Below are positions 42,394 to 50,860 of a stretch of 64,000 bases of DNA, piece after piece. Source of the DNA: Maribacter cobaltidurans (GTDB lineage Bacteria; Bacteroidota; Bacteroidia; Flavobacteriales; Flavobacteriaceae); contig NZ_CP022957.1 in NCBI RefSeq assembly GCF_002269385.1, positions 3,897,001 through 3,961,000 of the forward strand, written 5' to 3'. The number at the start of each line of letters is the position of its first letter. The stretch's first letter is position 1. Below the pieces are notes generated by a model. It ran no database searches. It was given only the letters and a program-made list of their open reading frames with translations, and was not told where the DNA came from. The translations under genes and the position numbers were made by a program.

Positions 42394-43431
42394 ATGCGCC
42401 TTTTCACTGTTCTATTTTTCTTATGCTGCATTTCCATTTCATGCAGTGACCAGATCAAGCCACAATTCTTTACAAGTGTTGCTGTAGAGGATGTCTTTGA
42501 AGATTCGGTCAGTATTCGGGCGATTGAATTTTTAGATTCGAATACCTTGGCCTTTGCAGGAAGTGGGGGAATTTACGGAACTGTAGATGTTCCCTCTGGA
42601 AAGGTGCGGACGAATATTATGAAGTATGACAGTATAACCCCGTCCTTTAGGGCCGTAGGACATACGGCCACTGATTTTTTCATGCTCTCAATTGGAAGTC
42701 CGGCCTTGTTATATAAAACAGGGGAAAGCGGGAAAATGGAATTGGTATATAGTGAAGTAGGTGAAACTGTTTTTTATGATGCCATGATGTTTTGGAACGA
42801 CCGGGAAGGTTTGGCGGTGGGGGATACCGTAGACGGGTGTATGAGTATTATTATAACCAGGGATGCCGGACAGACTTGGAACAAGATTCCTTGTTCCCAA
42901 CTTCCGAAAGGTAGCTATGGCGAAGGCGCCTTTGCCGCCAGCAATACCAATATTGAAATTAAAGGGAACCAAGCGTGGATCGGAACAACTTCGGGTAGCA
43001 TATATCATTCAAAGGACAAAGGAAAAACTTGGGAATCCATTGCTACCCCAATGAAAAATGATGTGGACACCCAAGGAATTTACTCCATCGATTTTTATGA
43101 TGAAAATTTGGGAATAGCGATTGGTGGTGATTACACCCAACCCGAAATAAATCAGGGAAATAAAATGAAAACAGTGAATGGTGGGGCAGCTTGGAGCCTA
43201 ATAGCGGATGGCGAAAATCCTGGGTATAGAAGTTGTATCCAATTTGTTCCAAATTCAAAGGGAAAGGGTATTGTGGCCGTTGGATTTACTGGGATTTCCT
43301 ACTCATCGGACGGGGGTGTCCATTGGCAGCAACTAAGTGATGAGGGGTTTTACACTTTTCGTTTTTTAAATGATAGTATTGCCTTCGCTGCAGGCAAAAA
43401 TCGTATTTCAAAACTAACTTTTAAGAACTAA
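42394..43431 (+). CDS. Ycf48/BNR-repeat lipoprotein
   Basis: The 345-residue lipoprotein (CISISC, Cys18) is an all-beta propeller with repeated Asp-box-like units: TRDAGQTWNKI, SKDKGKTWESI, TVNGGAAWSLI and SSDGGVHWQQL. These are typical of photosystem-II-stability-factor (Ycf48)-like and oxidoreductase-annotated Bacteroidota proteins. Such propellers bind sugars or proteins; activity unknown. Start is the ATG at 42394, since the longer TTG start at 42376 only adds six residues before the signal peptide. Flanked by promoter and terminator, so monocistronic. Confidence 0.75.
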   Translation: MRLFTVLFFLCCISISCSDQIKPQFFTSVAVEDVFEDSVSIRAIEFLDSNTLAFAGSGGIYGTVDVPSGKVRTNIMKYDSITPSFRAVGHTATDFFMLSIGSPALLYKTGESGKMELVYSEVGETVFYDAMMFWNDREGLAVGDTVDGCMSIIITRDAGQTWNKIPCSQLPKGSYGEGAFAASNTNIEIKGNQAWIGTTSGSIYHSKDKGKTWESIATPMKNDVDTQGIYSIDFYDENLGIAIGGDYTQPEINQGNKMKTVNGGAAWSLIADGENPGYRSCIQFVPNSKGKGIVAVGFTGISYSSDGGVHWQQLSDEGFYTFRFLNDSIAFAAGKNRISKLTFKN

Positions 43432-43432
43432 A

Positions 43433-43457
43433 AAAAGGAGCTATAATGCTCCTTTTT
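43433..43457. terminator. Bidirectional terminator
   Basis: AAAAAGGAGC and GCTCCTTTTT form a stem with TATAAT-type loop between two convergent genes. A/T runs on both sides allow use in either direction. Confidence 0.85.
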
Positions 43458-43479
43458 AAATTCATCTTTAAGTCATCAA

Positions 43480-43914
43480 TTAGCGACCTCCCTTATTTTG
43501 ACGGTACTGTTTGATTAACTGCCGTTTAAAATCCTCTTCTGAGCGCATCAATACCAAGGTCTTTTTCGCAGAAATTACTTTTCTTATCTTATTAAGGAAA
43601 TTCTTTTCCAGTTCTTCTTCCTCTTCCTCTATTTTAAGATAGGAGGACAATAGATTTTGGGCTTCTTGCTCGTTTAGACTTCCAACGTCCTTTAATTTGC
43701 TCTTGATTTCTACCCATTGTTTATGGCGTAGTTCATGTCTTTCTTTCTCGTACTCGTTGTAAACGGGCCAAAAATCCTGTGCCTCCTCACTGCTAAGTTC
43801 AAGGTGCTCTGTTAAATAAGCTACTTTAAGAGCTTTAATTTTTTCACGAGATCTATCCTGGGCAAAAGACATGACCGTACACAAAAGCATTATCGCAAAA
43901 TATATTCTATTCAT
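43480..43914 (-). CDS. Periplasmic Spy/CpxP-like helical protein
   Basis: The 144-residue product has a signal peptide (LLCTVMSFAQ, cleaved near 19) and an all-helical charged body. It has YLTEHLELSSEEAQDFWPVYNEY, an LTxxQ-like turn, and a highly acidic EEEEEELEK stretch. It resembles small periplasmic Spy/CpxP-type proteins that Bacteroidota carry next to ECF sigma factors, sometimes annotated as sensors of ECF sigma. It overlaps the preceding gene by 8 bases, so it belongs to the sigma operon. Role as envelope-stress sensor or chaperone is inferred. Confidence 0.7.
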   Translation of the reverse strand: MNRIYFAIMLLCTVMSFAQDRSREKIKALKVAYLTEHLELSSEEAQDFWPVYNEYEKERHELRHKQWVEIKSKLKDVGSLNEQEAQNLLSSYLKIEEEEEELEKNFLNKIRKVISAKKTLVLMRSEEDFKRQLIKQYRQNKGGR

Positions 43915-44428
43915 TGTCTTCTAAATTTAGTTCTTCAAAATTCTCTACATTCTCATTGAGATAATCCAGAAGGTTTTCCTCTGTCATTTCAGGTTTTACA
44001 AAATCATTGATTTCGTATCCGTCAATGGGCAAAACCTCTGCAATCTCGTCGCTGGACAAGTCTATTTCAGTATCGTTAAAATAGGCTTCAATTTCAGAAT
44101 TGGCCAAATCCGTAAAACTCAAGGTATCGTCATTGTTCCAATTAATGCCAACGGCCAAAATCAAAAGGGCTGCAATCGAGGCGGCGATAGCCAAAAACTT
44201 CTTATAGGAATATAATGGGGTAACTTTGGGTGACGATTTCTCTTCTTCTACCTTGGCCGTCAATTGTGCCTGCAATTGCTCAAAATAAGATTCGGGAATA
44301 CCAAAACCGTCGTTTTTAGGAATAAAGGAGTCCTCCTTAAAGATCCTATCTTTAAGTTTATCCTCAAAGCTATTAAAATAGTCTTTGGGGATATTGAACG
44401 GATTTTTATCTGTATTCTTCCTTTTCAT
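43907..44428 (-). CDS. Putative membrane anti-sigma factor
   Basis: The 173-residue product has a basic/polar N-terminus, one central TM helix (FLAIAASIAALLILAVGI, about 88-105) and an acidic C-terminal tail. The N-terminal cytosolic part holds a duplicated motif, IPKDYFNSFEDKLKDR and IPESYFEQLQAQLTA. There is no zinc-binding HxxxCxxC, so it is not a classical ZAS protein. Its position between an ECF sigma gene and a periplasmic Spy-like gene, with matching topology, supports an anti-sigma role. Confidence 0.6.
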   Translation of the reverse strand: MKRKNTDKNPFNIPKDYFNSFEDKLKDRIFKEDSFIPKNDGFGIPESYFEQLQAQLTAKVEEEKSSPKVTPLYSYKKFLAIAASIAALLILAVGINWNNDDTLSFTDLANSEIEAYFNDTEIDLSSDEIAEVLPIDGYEINDFVKPEMTEENLLDYLNENVENFEELNLEDNE

Positions 44429-44461
44429 CGTATTACTATGACTCCCAATTGTTTAAATGGT

Positions 44462-45004
44462 TTAATCCTCTTTGAGAAAACTTTCAATCTTTTTTACCGC
44501 CAAATGGTACGAAGCTTTTAGTCCGCCTACCGATGTATCCAAGATTTCTGATATTTCGGCATACTTTAATTCTTCAAAATACTTCATATTGAAAATCAGT
44601 TTTTGTTTTTCCGGTAGGGTAGCTATGGCCCTTTGTAGCTTTAACTGAATTTCGTCCCCTTCAAAATAAACATCGGCCTGCAAGTTTTGTACCATACGTT
44701 CTTGATACTCTCCATCGGTAACCCCTAGTTTGAGACTTTTTTGTTTTAGAAAACTAAGGGCTTCATTGGTCGCTATTCTGTACATCCAGGAAAACAACTT
44801 ACTCTCGCCTTTGAATCCCTCAATATTGCGATATACCTTAATGAAGGTATTTTGCAATACATCGTCAGCATCATCATGGTTCAAGACTATTCTTCGGATG
44901 TGCCAATATAGCCTTTCCTTGTAGTTGCTTACAAGCGTTTCAAAGGCGGTGGACTGCGTCTCCTTTGCCTTTAATTCCTTTATTAAGGTTTCTTCTGCAA
45001 TCAA
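44462..45004 (-). CDS. ECF-type RNA polymerase sigma factor
   Basis: The 180-residue sigma-70 family protein contains region 2 (ETLVSNYKERLYWHIRRIV, DDADDVLQNTFIKVYRN, FSWMYRIATNEAL) and region 4 (LPEKQKLIFNMKYFEELKYAEISEIL, VGGLKASYHLAVKKI). The start codon appears to be TTG (45004): an in-frame stop lies upstream and there is no Met before region 2. It heads a three-gene operon with the putative anti-sigma and Spy-like genes. The 156-base upstream region carries a 7-bp tandem array. Confidence 0.88.
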   Translation of the reverse strand: MIAEETLIKELKAKETQSTAFETLVSNYKERLYWHIRRIVLNHDDADDVLQNTFIKVYRNIEGFKGESKLFSWMYRIATNEALSFLKQKSLKLGVTDGEYQERMVQNLQADVYFEGDEIQLKLQRAIATLPEKQKLIFNMKYFEELKYAEISEILDTSVGGLKASYHLAVKKIESFLKED

Positions 45005-45059
45005 CCGAATTTGTTTTGTTTGGTAATTGGACTACTAATTTATGAAAAGGTTTAGTTTG

Positions 45060-45104
45060 TTAGGAGTTAGGAGTTAGGAGTTAGGAGTTAGGAGTTAGGA
45101 GTTA
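45060..45104. repeat. Heptanucleotide tandem array (TTAGGAG)6
   Basis: Six perfect copies of TTAGGAG (45060-45101) followed by TTA lie in the gap between the ABC exporter stop and the ECF sigma start, both on the minus strand. No ORF or stem-loop. It shares unit length, but not sequence, with the array at 7117. Confidence 0.9.
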
Positions 45105-45160
45105 ATGGAATAGTGAAATTTTGGATATGTGGTTTTAGGGTAGGTAAAAACCAACAGCCA

Positions 45161-46984
45161 TTAACCCAGCGACTGCATTTCGACCAACTTATTGTACGTC
45201 CCTTTTTTGCTTAAAAGCTGCTCATGGGTACCTTGCTCCACAATTTCGCCTTTGTTCAATACCACAATAGTGTTTGCATTCTGGATGGTGGAGAGTCGGT
45301 GTGCAATTACAATGGAAGTTCTGTTCTTCATCATTTTTTCCAAAGCGTCCTGTACTAAGCGTTCGCTCTCTGTATCCAAGGCCGATGTTGCCTCGTCCAA
45401 AATCATAATGGGTGGATTCTTCAATACGGCCCTGGCAATGGAAAGGCGTTGCTTTTGCCCACCACTCAATTTGTTACCACTGTCACCAATGTTTGTTTCG
45501 TATCCTTGCGGCAGTTCCATTATAAAATCATGGGCATTTGCGATTTTAGCCGCTTCCATAATTTCTTCCTCCGATGCATTTTCCTTTCCCAAGCCAATGT
45601 TGTTTTTCACCGTATCATTGAATAGAATGGAATCTTGTGTAACGAGTCCCATCAACCCTCTCAACGATTTTTTGGATAGGTTCTTTACGTTGATGCCATC
45701 AATGGTAATATCTCCTTCGTTTACGTCATAAAACCTGGTCACTAAATTGGCAATGGTACTTTTTCCACTTCCGGATTGTCCCACTAGGGCAACCGTGGAA
45801 CCTTTGGGTACGGTAAGGTCAAAATTCTTCAATATATATTCGTCTTCGTATTTGAAGGATATATTTTTTAGTTCGATTTCTTGATTAAAATCGGTCTTAA
45901 CAACCGGGTTTTCTATTTCAGAAATTGGATTTTCGGTTTCCAAAATTTCCAAGACACGCTCAGCTGCGGCATTTCCTTTTTTGACGCCGTATGAAGCTTT
46001 GCTGATGGCCTTTGCGGGAGTAAGAATATTGTATGCCAAACCCATGTAAGCAATAAAGGAGGAGGCATCCAAAGTCTTGTCTATCAATACCATTTTGCCC
46101 CCAAACCATAGCAGTACGCCAATGACCAAAATACCTAAAAACTCACCGGTTGGGGAAGCTAAATTTTGTCGATTCAGTAACGAATTGCTAAAGTTGAAAA
46201 AACGTTGGGTTGAGCTGGAAAAAGTCTTGTAAAACCTGGATTCTGAGTTAAACGCCTTAATCACTCGCAATCCACCCAAGGTTTCTTCGATTATCGATAA
46301 AAATTCCCCCTGTTCCCGCTGTACGTTATCCGATTGTCGTTTTAAGGATTTACCAATTTTAGAAATGATCATACCTGCAATCGGAATGAAAATAAACACG
46401 AATAGGGTAAGTTTAAAGCTAATACCGAACATGATCAGGATGGTAAAAAGTATCGTAAGTGGTTCACGCACTATCAACTCCAAAATGGATAGGAAGGAAT
46501 GCTGAATTTCCAAAACATCTGAAGTTATCCTTGCAATGACATCACCTTTTCTTTTTTCGGAATAATAGGAGATAGGTAGTTCCACCACTTTTTCGTACAT
46601 CCTATTTCTAATATCCTTCAAAACACCATTTCTCAAGAAGGTGATAAAGAACATCGCCAAGTAATTAAAAAGATTCTTGAAAAGAAAAAGAATCAATACC
46701 AGACCAATTACCAATACCAAACCCTTCATTTCATCATCCCCGGAATAGGCGGTTACTCTATAATTGATATATTCTTGGAGATAATCTTTTAAATGACCTA
46801 AATCCTCATATTTAGGCGCTTCAAAGACTTGTTTGGTCTTATCGAAAAGAACATCCAACATGGGAATCAATGCCGCAAAGGAAAGGGCACTGAAAAGGGC
46901 ATATAGTACGTTGAAAAAAATATTCAGATATCCGTATTTGCGATATGGTTTCGCAAAGCGAAGAATCTTTTTAAAATAATCCAT
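45161..46984 (-). CDS. MsbA-like ABC exporter (TM-NBD half transporter)
   Basis: The 607-residue half-transporter has about six TM helices in residues 15-330 and a nucleotide-binding domain with Walker A GQSGSGKSTIANLV (about 400), Q-loop VTQDSILF, signature LSGGQKQRLSIARAVL (about 508) and Walker B IMILDEATSALD (about 530). It works as a homodimer in the inner membrane. Likely exports a lipid-linked glycan or lipid A, in line with neighbouring GT2 and hexose-phosphate mutase. Its ATG overlaps the stop of the upstream mutase by one base (TAATG). Confidence 0.88.
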   Translation of the reverse strand: MDYFKKILRFAKPYRKYGYLNIFFNVLYALFSALSFAALIPMLDVLFDKTKQVFEAPKYEDLGHLKDYLQEYINYRVTAYSGDDEMKGLVLVIGLVLILFLFKNLFNYLAMFFITFLRNGVLKDIRNRMYEKVVELPISYYSEKRKGDVIARITSDVLEIQHSFLSILELIVREPLTILFTILIMFGISFKLTLFVFIFIPIAGMIISKIGKSLKRQSDNVQREQGEFLSIIEETLGGLRVIKAFNSESRFYKTFSSSTQRFFNFSNSLLNRQNLASPTGEFLGILVIGVLLWFGGKMVLIDKTLDASSFIAYMGLAYNILTPAKAISKASYGVKKGNAAAERVLEILETENPISEIENPVVKTDFNQEIELKNISFKYEDEYILKNFDLTVPKGSTVALVGQSGSGKSTIANLVTRFYDVNEGDITIDGINVKNLSKKSLRGLMGLVTQDSILFNDTVKNNIGLGKENASEEEIMEAAKIANAHDFIMELPQGYETNIGDSGNKLSGGQKQRLSIARAVLKNPPIMILDEATSALDTESERLVQDALEKMMKNRTSIVIAHRLSTIQNANTIVVLNKGEIVEQGTHEQLLSKKGTYNKLVEMQSLG

Positions 46985-48693
46985 TAACCTAAATTAAGCT
47001 CGCTTACAATGCTTTTGATTTTCGCATCCAACTGAGCGGAAACAGCTTTAAAGTTTTCTGCTTTGTCCAGCCTTTTATTCGTGCTGATATAAAATTTCAC
47101 CTTGGGTTCCGTACCACTGGGTCTTGCGGCAATGCGGGTACCATCTTCGGTTTCATAAATCAACACGTTGGATTTAGGAATATCTATCGCTTTCTCTTCC
47201 CCGGTCAAAACATTTTTAGAAATGGATGTGTTGTAATCCTCTATCCATTTGACCTTGGATCCTGCAACGGATTCCACAGGGTTTTCCTTAAAGTCCTTCA
47301 ACATCTGCTTTATTTCCTCCGCGCCACTCATTCCCTTTTTGGTAAGGGATATTAGGTGTTCCTTATAAAATCCATAATCCACGTAGCAATCGATAAGGTC
47401 CTTAAAAAAGGAACTGCCATTGGCTTTTGCTTGGGTCGCAATTTCACAGGCCAATAGGGTAGAGGTAACGGCATCCTTGTCTCGCACGAAATCACCAACC
47501 ATATAGCCAAAACTTTCTTCCCCACCACCAAGAAATTCGGATTCCGGAAAATCCTTGATCATTTTGCCGATCCATTTAAATCCGGTTAAGGAGGTCTTAT
47601 ATTCAACACTATAGGCATCTGCCATGGCTTTTACCATGGGAGTGGATACGATGGTTGTGGCCGTGAACTCATTTCCTTTAAAGCCTTGTTTTTTTCTATT
47701 CTCCAAGAGAAACTTGGTCATCATGACCATGGCCTGGTTTCCATTAACGATTTGCATCTCACCGTCCAAATTACGAACAGCTATGCCCAATCTATCACTA
47801 TCCGGGTCGGTACCTACCACCATGTCTGCACCAATTTCCTCAGCTTTTTTTATGGCCATGGATAGTGCTTCCGGTTCTTCTGGGTTGGGTGATTTTACGG
47901 TTGGAAAGGAACCGTCTGGTTTTGCTTGTTCCTCAATTATGGTTACGTTTTCATACCCAGCCCTTTTCAGTACTTCTGGAATGGCTGTTATGGAAGTTCC
48001 ATGAAGGGAAGTGAAGACAATTTTAAAGTCATTTTTACCTTTTGCGTTGACACTTCCATTTTTTACCGATGCTTTAAAAAAAGCTTCGTCAACTTCCTCG
48101 TCAATGACCTTGATAAGACTATCGTTGGCCTTAAAGTTGATATCCTCAAAACTGAGTTTGTTGATTTCAGCGATGATTTCACCATCCTGAGGAGGTACAA
48201 TTTGTCCGCCATCCGTCCAATAAACTTTATACCCGTTGTATTCCGGTGGATTATGGGAAGCGGTGAGTACGATACCGGCATGACATTTTAGATGCCTTAC
48301 CGCAAATGATAATTCTGGCGTAGTGCGTAGTTCTGAAAATAGATTCACATGGATTCCGTTCGCCGAAAAAACTTCGGCGACCGTTCTGGCCAATGTATCA
48401 CTATTATGTCGGCAGTCGTACGCAATGACCACTTTAATGTCTTCACCGGCATAAACTTTTTTCAAATAATTGCTAAGTCCCTGCGTGCTTTTCCCAAGAG
48501 TATATTTGTTGATGCGATTGGTTCCAACGCCCATTACGCCACGCATACCTCCGGTTCCGAATTCCATATTTTTATAAAAACGGTCCTTTAGCTCCTCGGT
48601 GTCATTTTCGATTAGGTGCTGTATTTCTTCCTTCACTTTCGGGTCAAAAAAGTCGGTGAGCCAACTTTTGGCGGTATCAAGGATCTTATCCAT
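46984..48693 (-). CDS. Phosphoglucomutase/phosphomannomutase (alpha-D-phosphohexomutase)
   Basis: The 569-residue enzyme interconverts hexose 6- and 1-phosphates. The catalytic phosphoserine loop is VLTASHNPPEYNGYK (about 141-155), the metal loop VGTDPDSDRLGIAV (about 296-309), the sugar loop GGEESFGYMVG (about 393) and the phosphate-binding RPSGTEPKVKFYIS (about 529-542). Length matches the PgcA-type phosphoglucomutases. Supplies glucose-1-phosphate or mannose-1-phosphate for nucleotide-sugar synthesis. Starts 30 bases after the GT2 gene. Confidence 0.92.
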   Translation of the reverse strand: MDKILDTAKSWLTDFFDPKVKEEIQHLIENDTEELKDRFYKNMEFGTGGMRGVMGVGTNRINKYTLGKSTQGLSNYLKKVYAGEDIKVVIAYDCRHNSDTLARTVAEVFSANGIHVNLFSELRTTPELSFAVRHLKCHAGIVLTASHNPPEYNGYKVYWTDGGQIVPPQDGEIIAEINKLSFEDINFKANDSLIKVIDEEVDEAFFKASVKNGSVNAKGKNDFKIVFTSLHGTSITAIPEVLKRAGYENVTIIEEQAKPDGSFPTVKSPNPEEPEALSMAIKKAEEIGADMVVGTDPDSDRLGIAVRNLDGEMQIVNGNQAMVMMTKFLLENRKKQGFKGNEFTATTIVSTPMVKAMADAYSVEYKTSLTGFKWIGKMIKDFPESEFLGGGEESFGYMVGDFVRDKDAVTSTLLACEIATQAKANGSSFFKDLIDCYVDYGFYKEHLISLTKKGMSGAEEIKQMLKDFKENPVESVAGSKVKWIEDYNTSISKNVLTGEEKAIDIPKSNVLIYETEDGTRIAARPSGTEPKVKFYISTNKRLDKAENFKAVSAQLDAKIKSIVSELNLG

Positions 48694-48723
48694 GTATAAT
48701 TTTTTTAATTGTGATATCTAAAT

Positions 48724-49698
48724 TTACAAAGAATATTGTGTTTGTTCCGTGTTCAAATTCAATTCTTCGGAAATATGGTAACGTGGTTCATTTCTTTTGG
48801 ATCGTGTGATGATTTCACCTATAAATCCGGCCAGGAACAACTGGGTTCCAATGACCATGGATACCAGTGAAATATAGAATTCTGGCCTATCTGTAATCAG
48901 TCGACCAAAGGGGTTTAAAAAGAGTTTATCTATACCTAAATACAGGGCGAAGCCAAAACCTATAATGAACATTATAACGCCCAAGGCACCGAAGAGATGC
49001 ATGGGGCGTTTGCCAAAACGGGAAACGAACCAAATGGTGATCAAATCCAAAAACCCATTGATAAAGCGTTCCATACCAAATTTGGTCTTTCCATATTTTC
49101 TGGCCTGGTGTTTTACTACTTTTTCGCCGATTTTATTGAACCCTGCATTTTTGGCCAACACCGGAATATATCGGTGCATTTCACCCGATACTTCAATGTT
49201 TTTTATGACTGATTTATTATAGGCCTTCAATCCGCAATTGAAATCATGTAGTTTAACGCCTGAAGTCCTTTTTGCGGCCCAGTTAAAAAGTTTGGAAGGC
49301 AGGTTTTTGAATATAAGCGAGTCGTAGCGTTTCTTTTTCCATCCAGAAATTAAGTCATATTCCTTGGATTGAATAAGTTGGTATAATTCTGGGATTTCCT
49401 CTGGATTGTCCTGCAAATCTGCGTCCATGGTGATGACGACATCTCCTTTAGCAGCCTTAAATCCGGCATGTAAAGCTTGTGATTTTCCGAAATTCTTAAG
49501 GAAACGAATTCCTTTTACATGAGGGTTGAGTTCTGAAAGCTTCGAAATGGTTTTCCAGGAATCGTCCGTACTACCATCGTCAACAAATAAAATTTCATAA
49601 GAAAAATGATTGGATTGCATCACGGATGCAATCCAATCATGAAGTTCTTTGAGGGATTCTTCCTCGTTCAGTAAGGGAATAACTATGGATAGTTGCAT
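48724..49698 (-). CDS. Family 2 glycosyltransferase with membrane anchor
   Basis: The 324-residue protein has a GT2 catalytic domain: VIPLLNEEESLKEL (about 6-19), FVDDGSTDDSW (about 39-49) and the DxD of VITMDADLQDNPEEIP (about 90-105). Two C-terminal TM helices follow (LFGALGVIMFIIGFGFAL, FYISLVSMVIGTQLFLAGFIG). This is the layout of polyprenyl-phosphate glucosyl/mannosyl transferases (GtrB/DPM1-like), which load a sugar on undecaprenyl phosphate at the inner membrane. Product unknown. Operon with DUF4199, hexomutase and ABC exporter. Confidence 0.88.
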   Translation of the reverse strand: MQLSIVIPLLNEEESLKELHDWIASVMQSNHFSYEILFVDDGSTDDSWKTISKLSELNPHVKGIRFLKNFGKSQALHAGFKAAKGDVVITMDADLQDNPEEIPELYQLIQSKEYDLISGWKKKRYDSLIFKNLPSKLFNWAAKRTSGVKLHDFNCGLKAYNKSVIKNIEVSGEMHRYIPVLAKNAGFNKIGEKVVKHQARKYGKTKFGMERFINGFLDLITIWFVSRFGKRPMHLFGALGVIMFIIGFGFALYLGIDKLFLNPFGRLITDRPEFYISLVSMVIGTQLFLAGFIGEIITRSKRNEPRYHISEELNLNTEQTQYSL

Positions 49699-49743
49699 TG
49701 ATTACTTCAGGAATTCCCTTCAAAAATACAAATAACTAAAATA

Positions 49744-50265
49744 TCAATAAGCAGCCTCTTGTTTTTTCGCAACCAATCCTGTTATTAACCCAACAATCAA
49801 ACCAATAATTACGTTGATTACTAATATTACCGGATAAGAAATCCATGCAAATTTTTTCTGCATTTCAATACCTTGGTCTATTTGTTCCGATGTAAGTTTA
49901 GGATTTTGCTCCATGGCCTTAACTTTTCCTATTTCGTACATTTTATCCATATAATCTGGTTCCACCACGTTGGATAAAACAAAAAACCAAATCAAACCAA
50001 TAATACCTGCAATTAAAGCAACACCGGCACCAACTTTAAGAGATTCTGAAATCGACAGAAATCCGTTATTGGATTTTTTAAATTGTAATATTCCAAGAAC
50101 AATTCCTACGGCCAAAATTACAGTTTGTGTTATTTGAACTGCAGCACCTTGTTCATAGTGCATGTCCATCGTAAACAGCATTATTGCAAATACAACTCCG
50201 ACTACTCCGGTTATGACACCAAAGTTCAGAGCATATTTTCCTGTTTTAGGTTTATTTTCTTCCAT
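49744..50265 (-). CDS. DUF4199 family membrane protein
   Basis: The 173-residue protein has four TM helices: NFGVITGVVGVVFAIMLF; ITQTVILAVGIVLGILQF; a central pair of shorter hydrophobic stretches from VGAGVALIAGIIGLIWFFVL; and YPVILVINVIIGLIVGLITGL. The periplasmic loop between helices 3 and 4 holds a conserved-looking EPDYMDKMYEIGKVKAMEQ. This fits Bacteroidota DUF4199, often found directly upstream of GT2 genes as here (45-base gap). Function unknown. Confidence 0.8.
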   Translation of the reverse strand: MEENKPKTGKYALNFGVITGVVGVVFAIMLFTMDMHYEQGAAVQITQTVILAVGIVLGILQFKKSNNGFLSISESLKVGAGVALIAGIIGLIWFFVLSNVVEPDYMDKMYEIGKVKAMEQNPKLTSEQIDQGIEMQKKFAWISYPVILVINVIIGLIVGLITGLVAKKQEAAY

Positions 50266-50366
50266 TGTTTTTAGGTTTTAAAAGTTGATTACTCTATAAG
50301 TATGTTGGCATATAAAAATGTTACACAAAAGCTACAATTTATTTTCTGATTTTTCTAATTAATAAA

Positions 50367-50396
50367 TTGGCAATTCTAATAAATTGACTAAATTTG
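50367..50396 (+). promoter_or_regulatory. Putative promoter of L31 gene
   Basis: TTG (50367-50369) and TAAATTTG (50389-50396) with a 19-base spacer match the Bacteroidota promoter pattern exactly. A leader of about 45 bases follows, holding a GTGCCC/GGGTAC hairpin (50411-50430). Confidence 0.7.
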
Positions 50397-50446
50397 CAGC
50401 CTTAAAATAAGTGCCCGTTGGAATGGGTACGGTAAAGATTTTAAAA

Positions 50447-50719
50447 ATGAGAAAAGGAATACACCCAGAAAATTATAGATTGGTAGCCTTTAAGGACATG
50501 TCCAATGACGATGTGTTCATTACCAAGTCTACAGCGGATACAAAAGAAACTTTAGAGGTTGATGGCGTTGAATATCCATTGATAAAATTGGAGATTTCAA
50601 GGACATCACACCCGTTTTACACTGGTAAAGCCAAATTTTTGGATACTGCCGGTCGTATCGACAAATTCAAGAACAAGTACAAGAAATTCTCCAAACCCGA
50701 AAACAAAGAGGAGGAATAA
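50447..50719 (+). CDS. rpmE2: 50S ribosomal protein L31 type B
   Basis: The 90-residue protein begins MRKGIHPENYRLVAFKDMSN and has the TRTSHPFYTGK-like sequence ISRTSHPFYTGK. The zinc-binding CxxC of type A L31 is absent, so this is the zinc-free C-minus form, which lets ribosomes work in zinc limitation in other bacteria. Here it may be the only L31; that cannot be seen from the window. The ATG at 50447 is chosen over an upstream frame extension by family N-terminus. Strong promoter upstream, terminator downstream. Confidence 0.95.
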   Translation: MRKGIHPENYRLVAFKDMSNDDVFITKSTADTKETLEVDGVEYPLIKLEISRTSHPFYTGKAKFLDTAGRIDKFKNKYKKFSKPENKEEE

Positions 50720-50745
50720 GAATTTTTTATACCTTATAAAATCAG

Positions 50746-50775
50746 CGCCTCCAAGTTTTTGGGGGCGTTTCTTTT
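50746..50775 (+). terminator. Terminator of L31 gene
   Basis: CGCCTCCAA pairs with TTGGGGGCG (one G-T pair) and is followed by TTTCTTTTT, 26 bases after the L31 stop. Confidence 0.85.
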
Positions 50776-50860
50776 TAGATAATGTCTAGTTTTTAAGTAT
50801 TTAGGCAGGTTTAGCGCCATAGATTTTTGCCTATTGCTTAATTTTGAAAAAAAAATCTTC

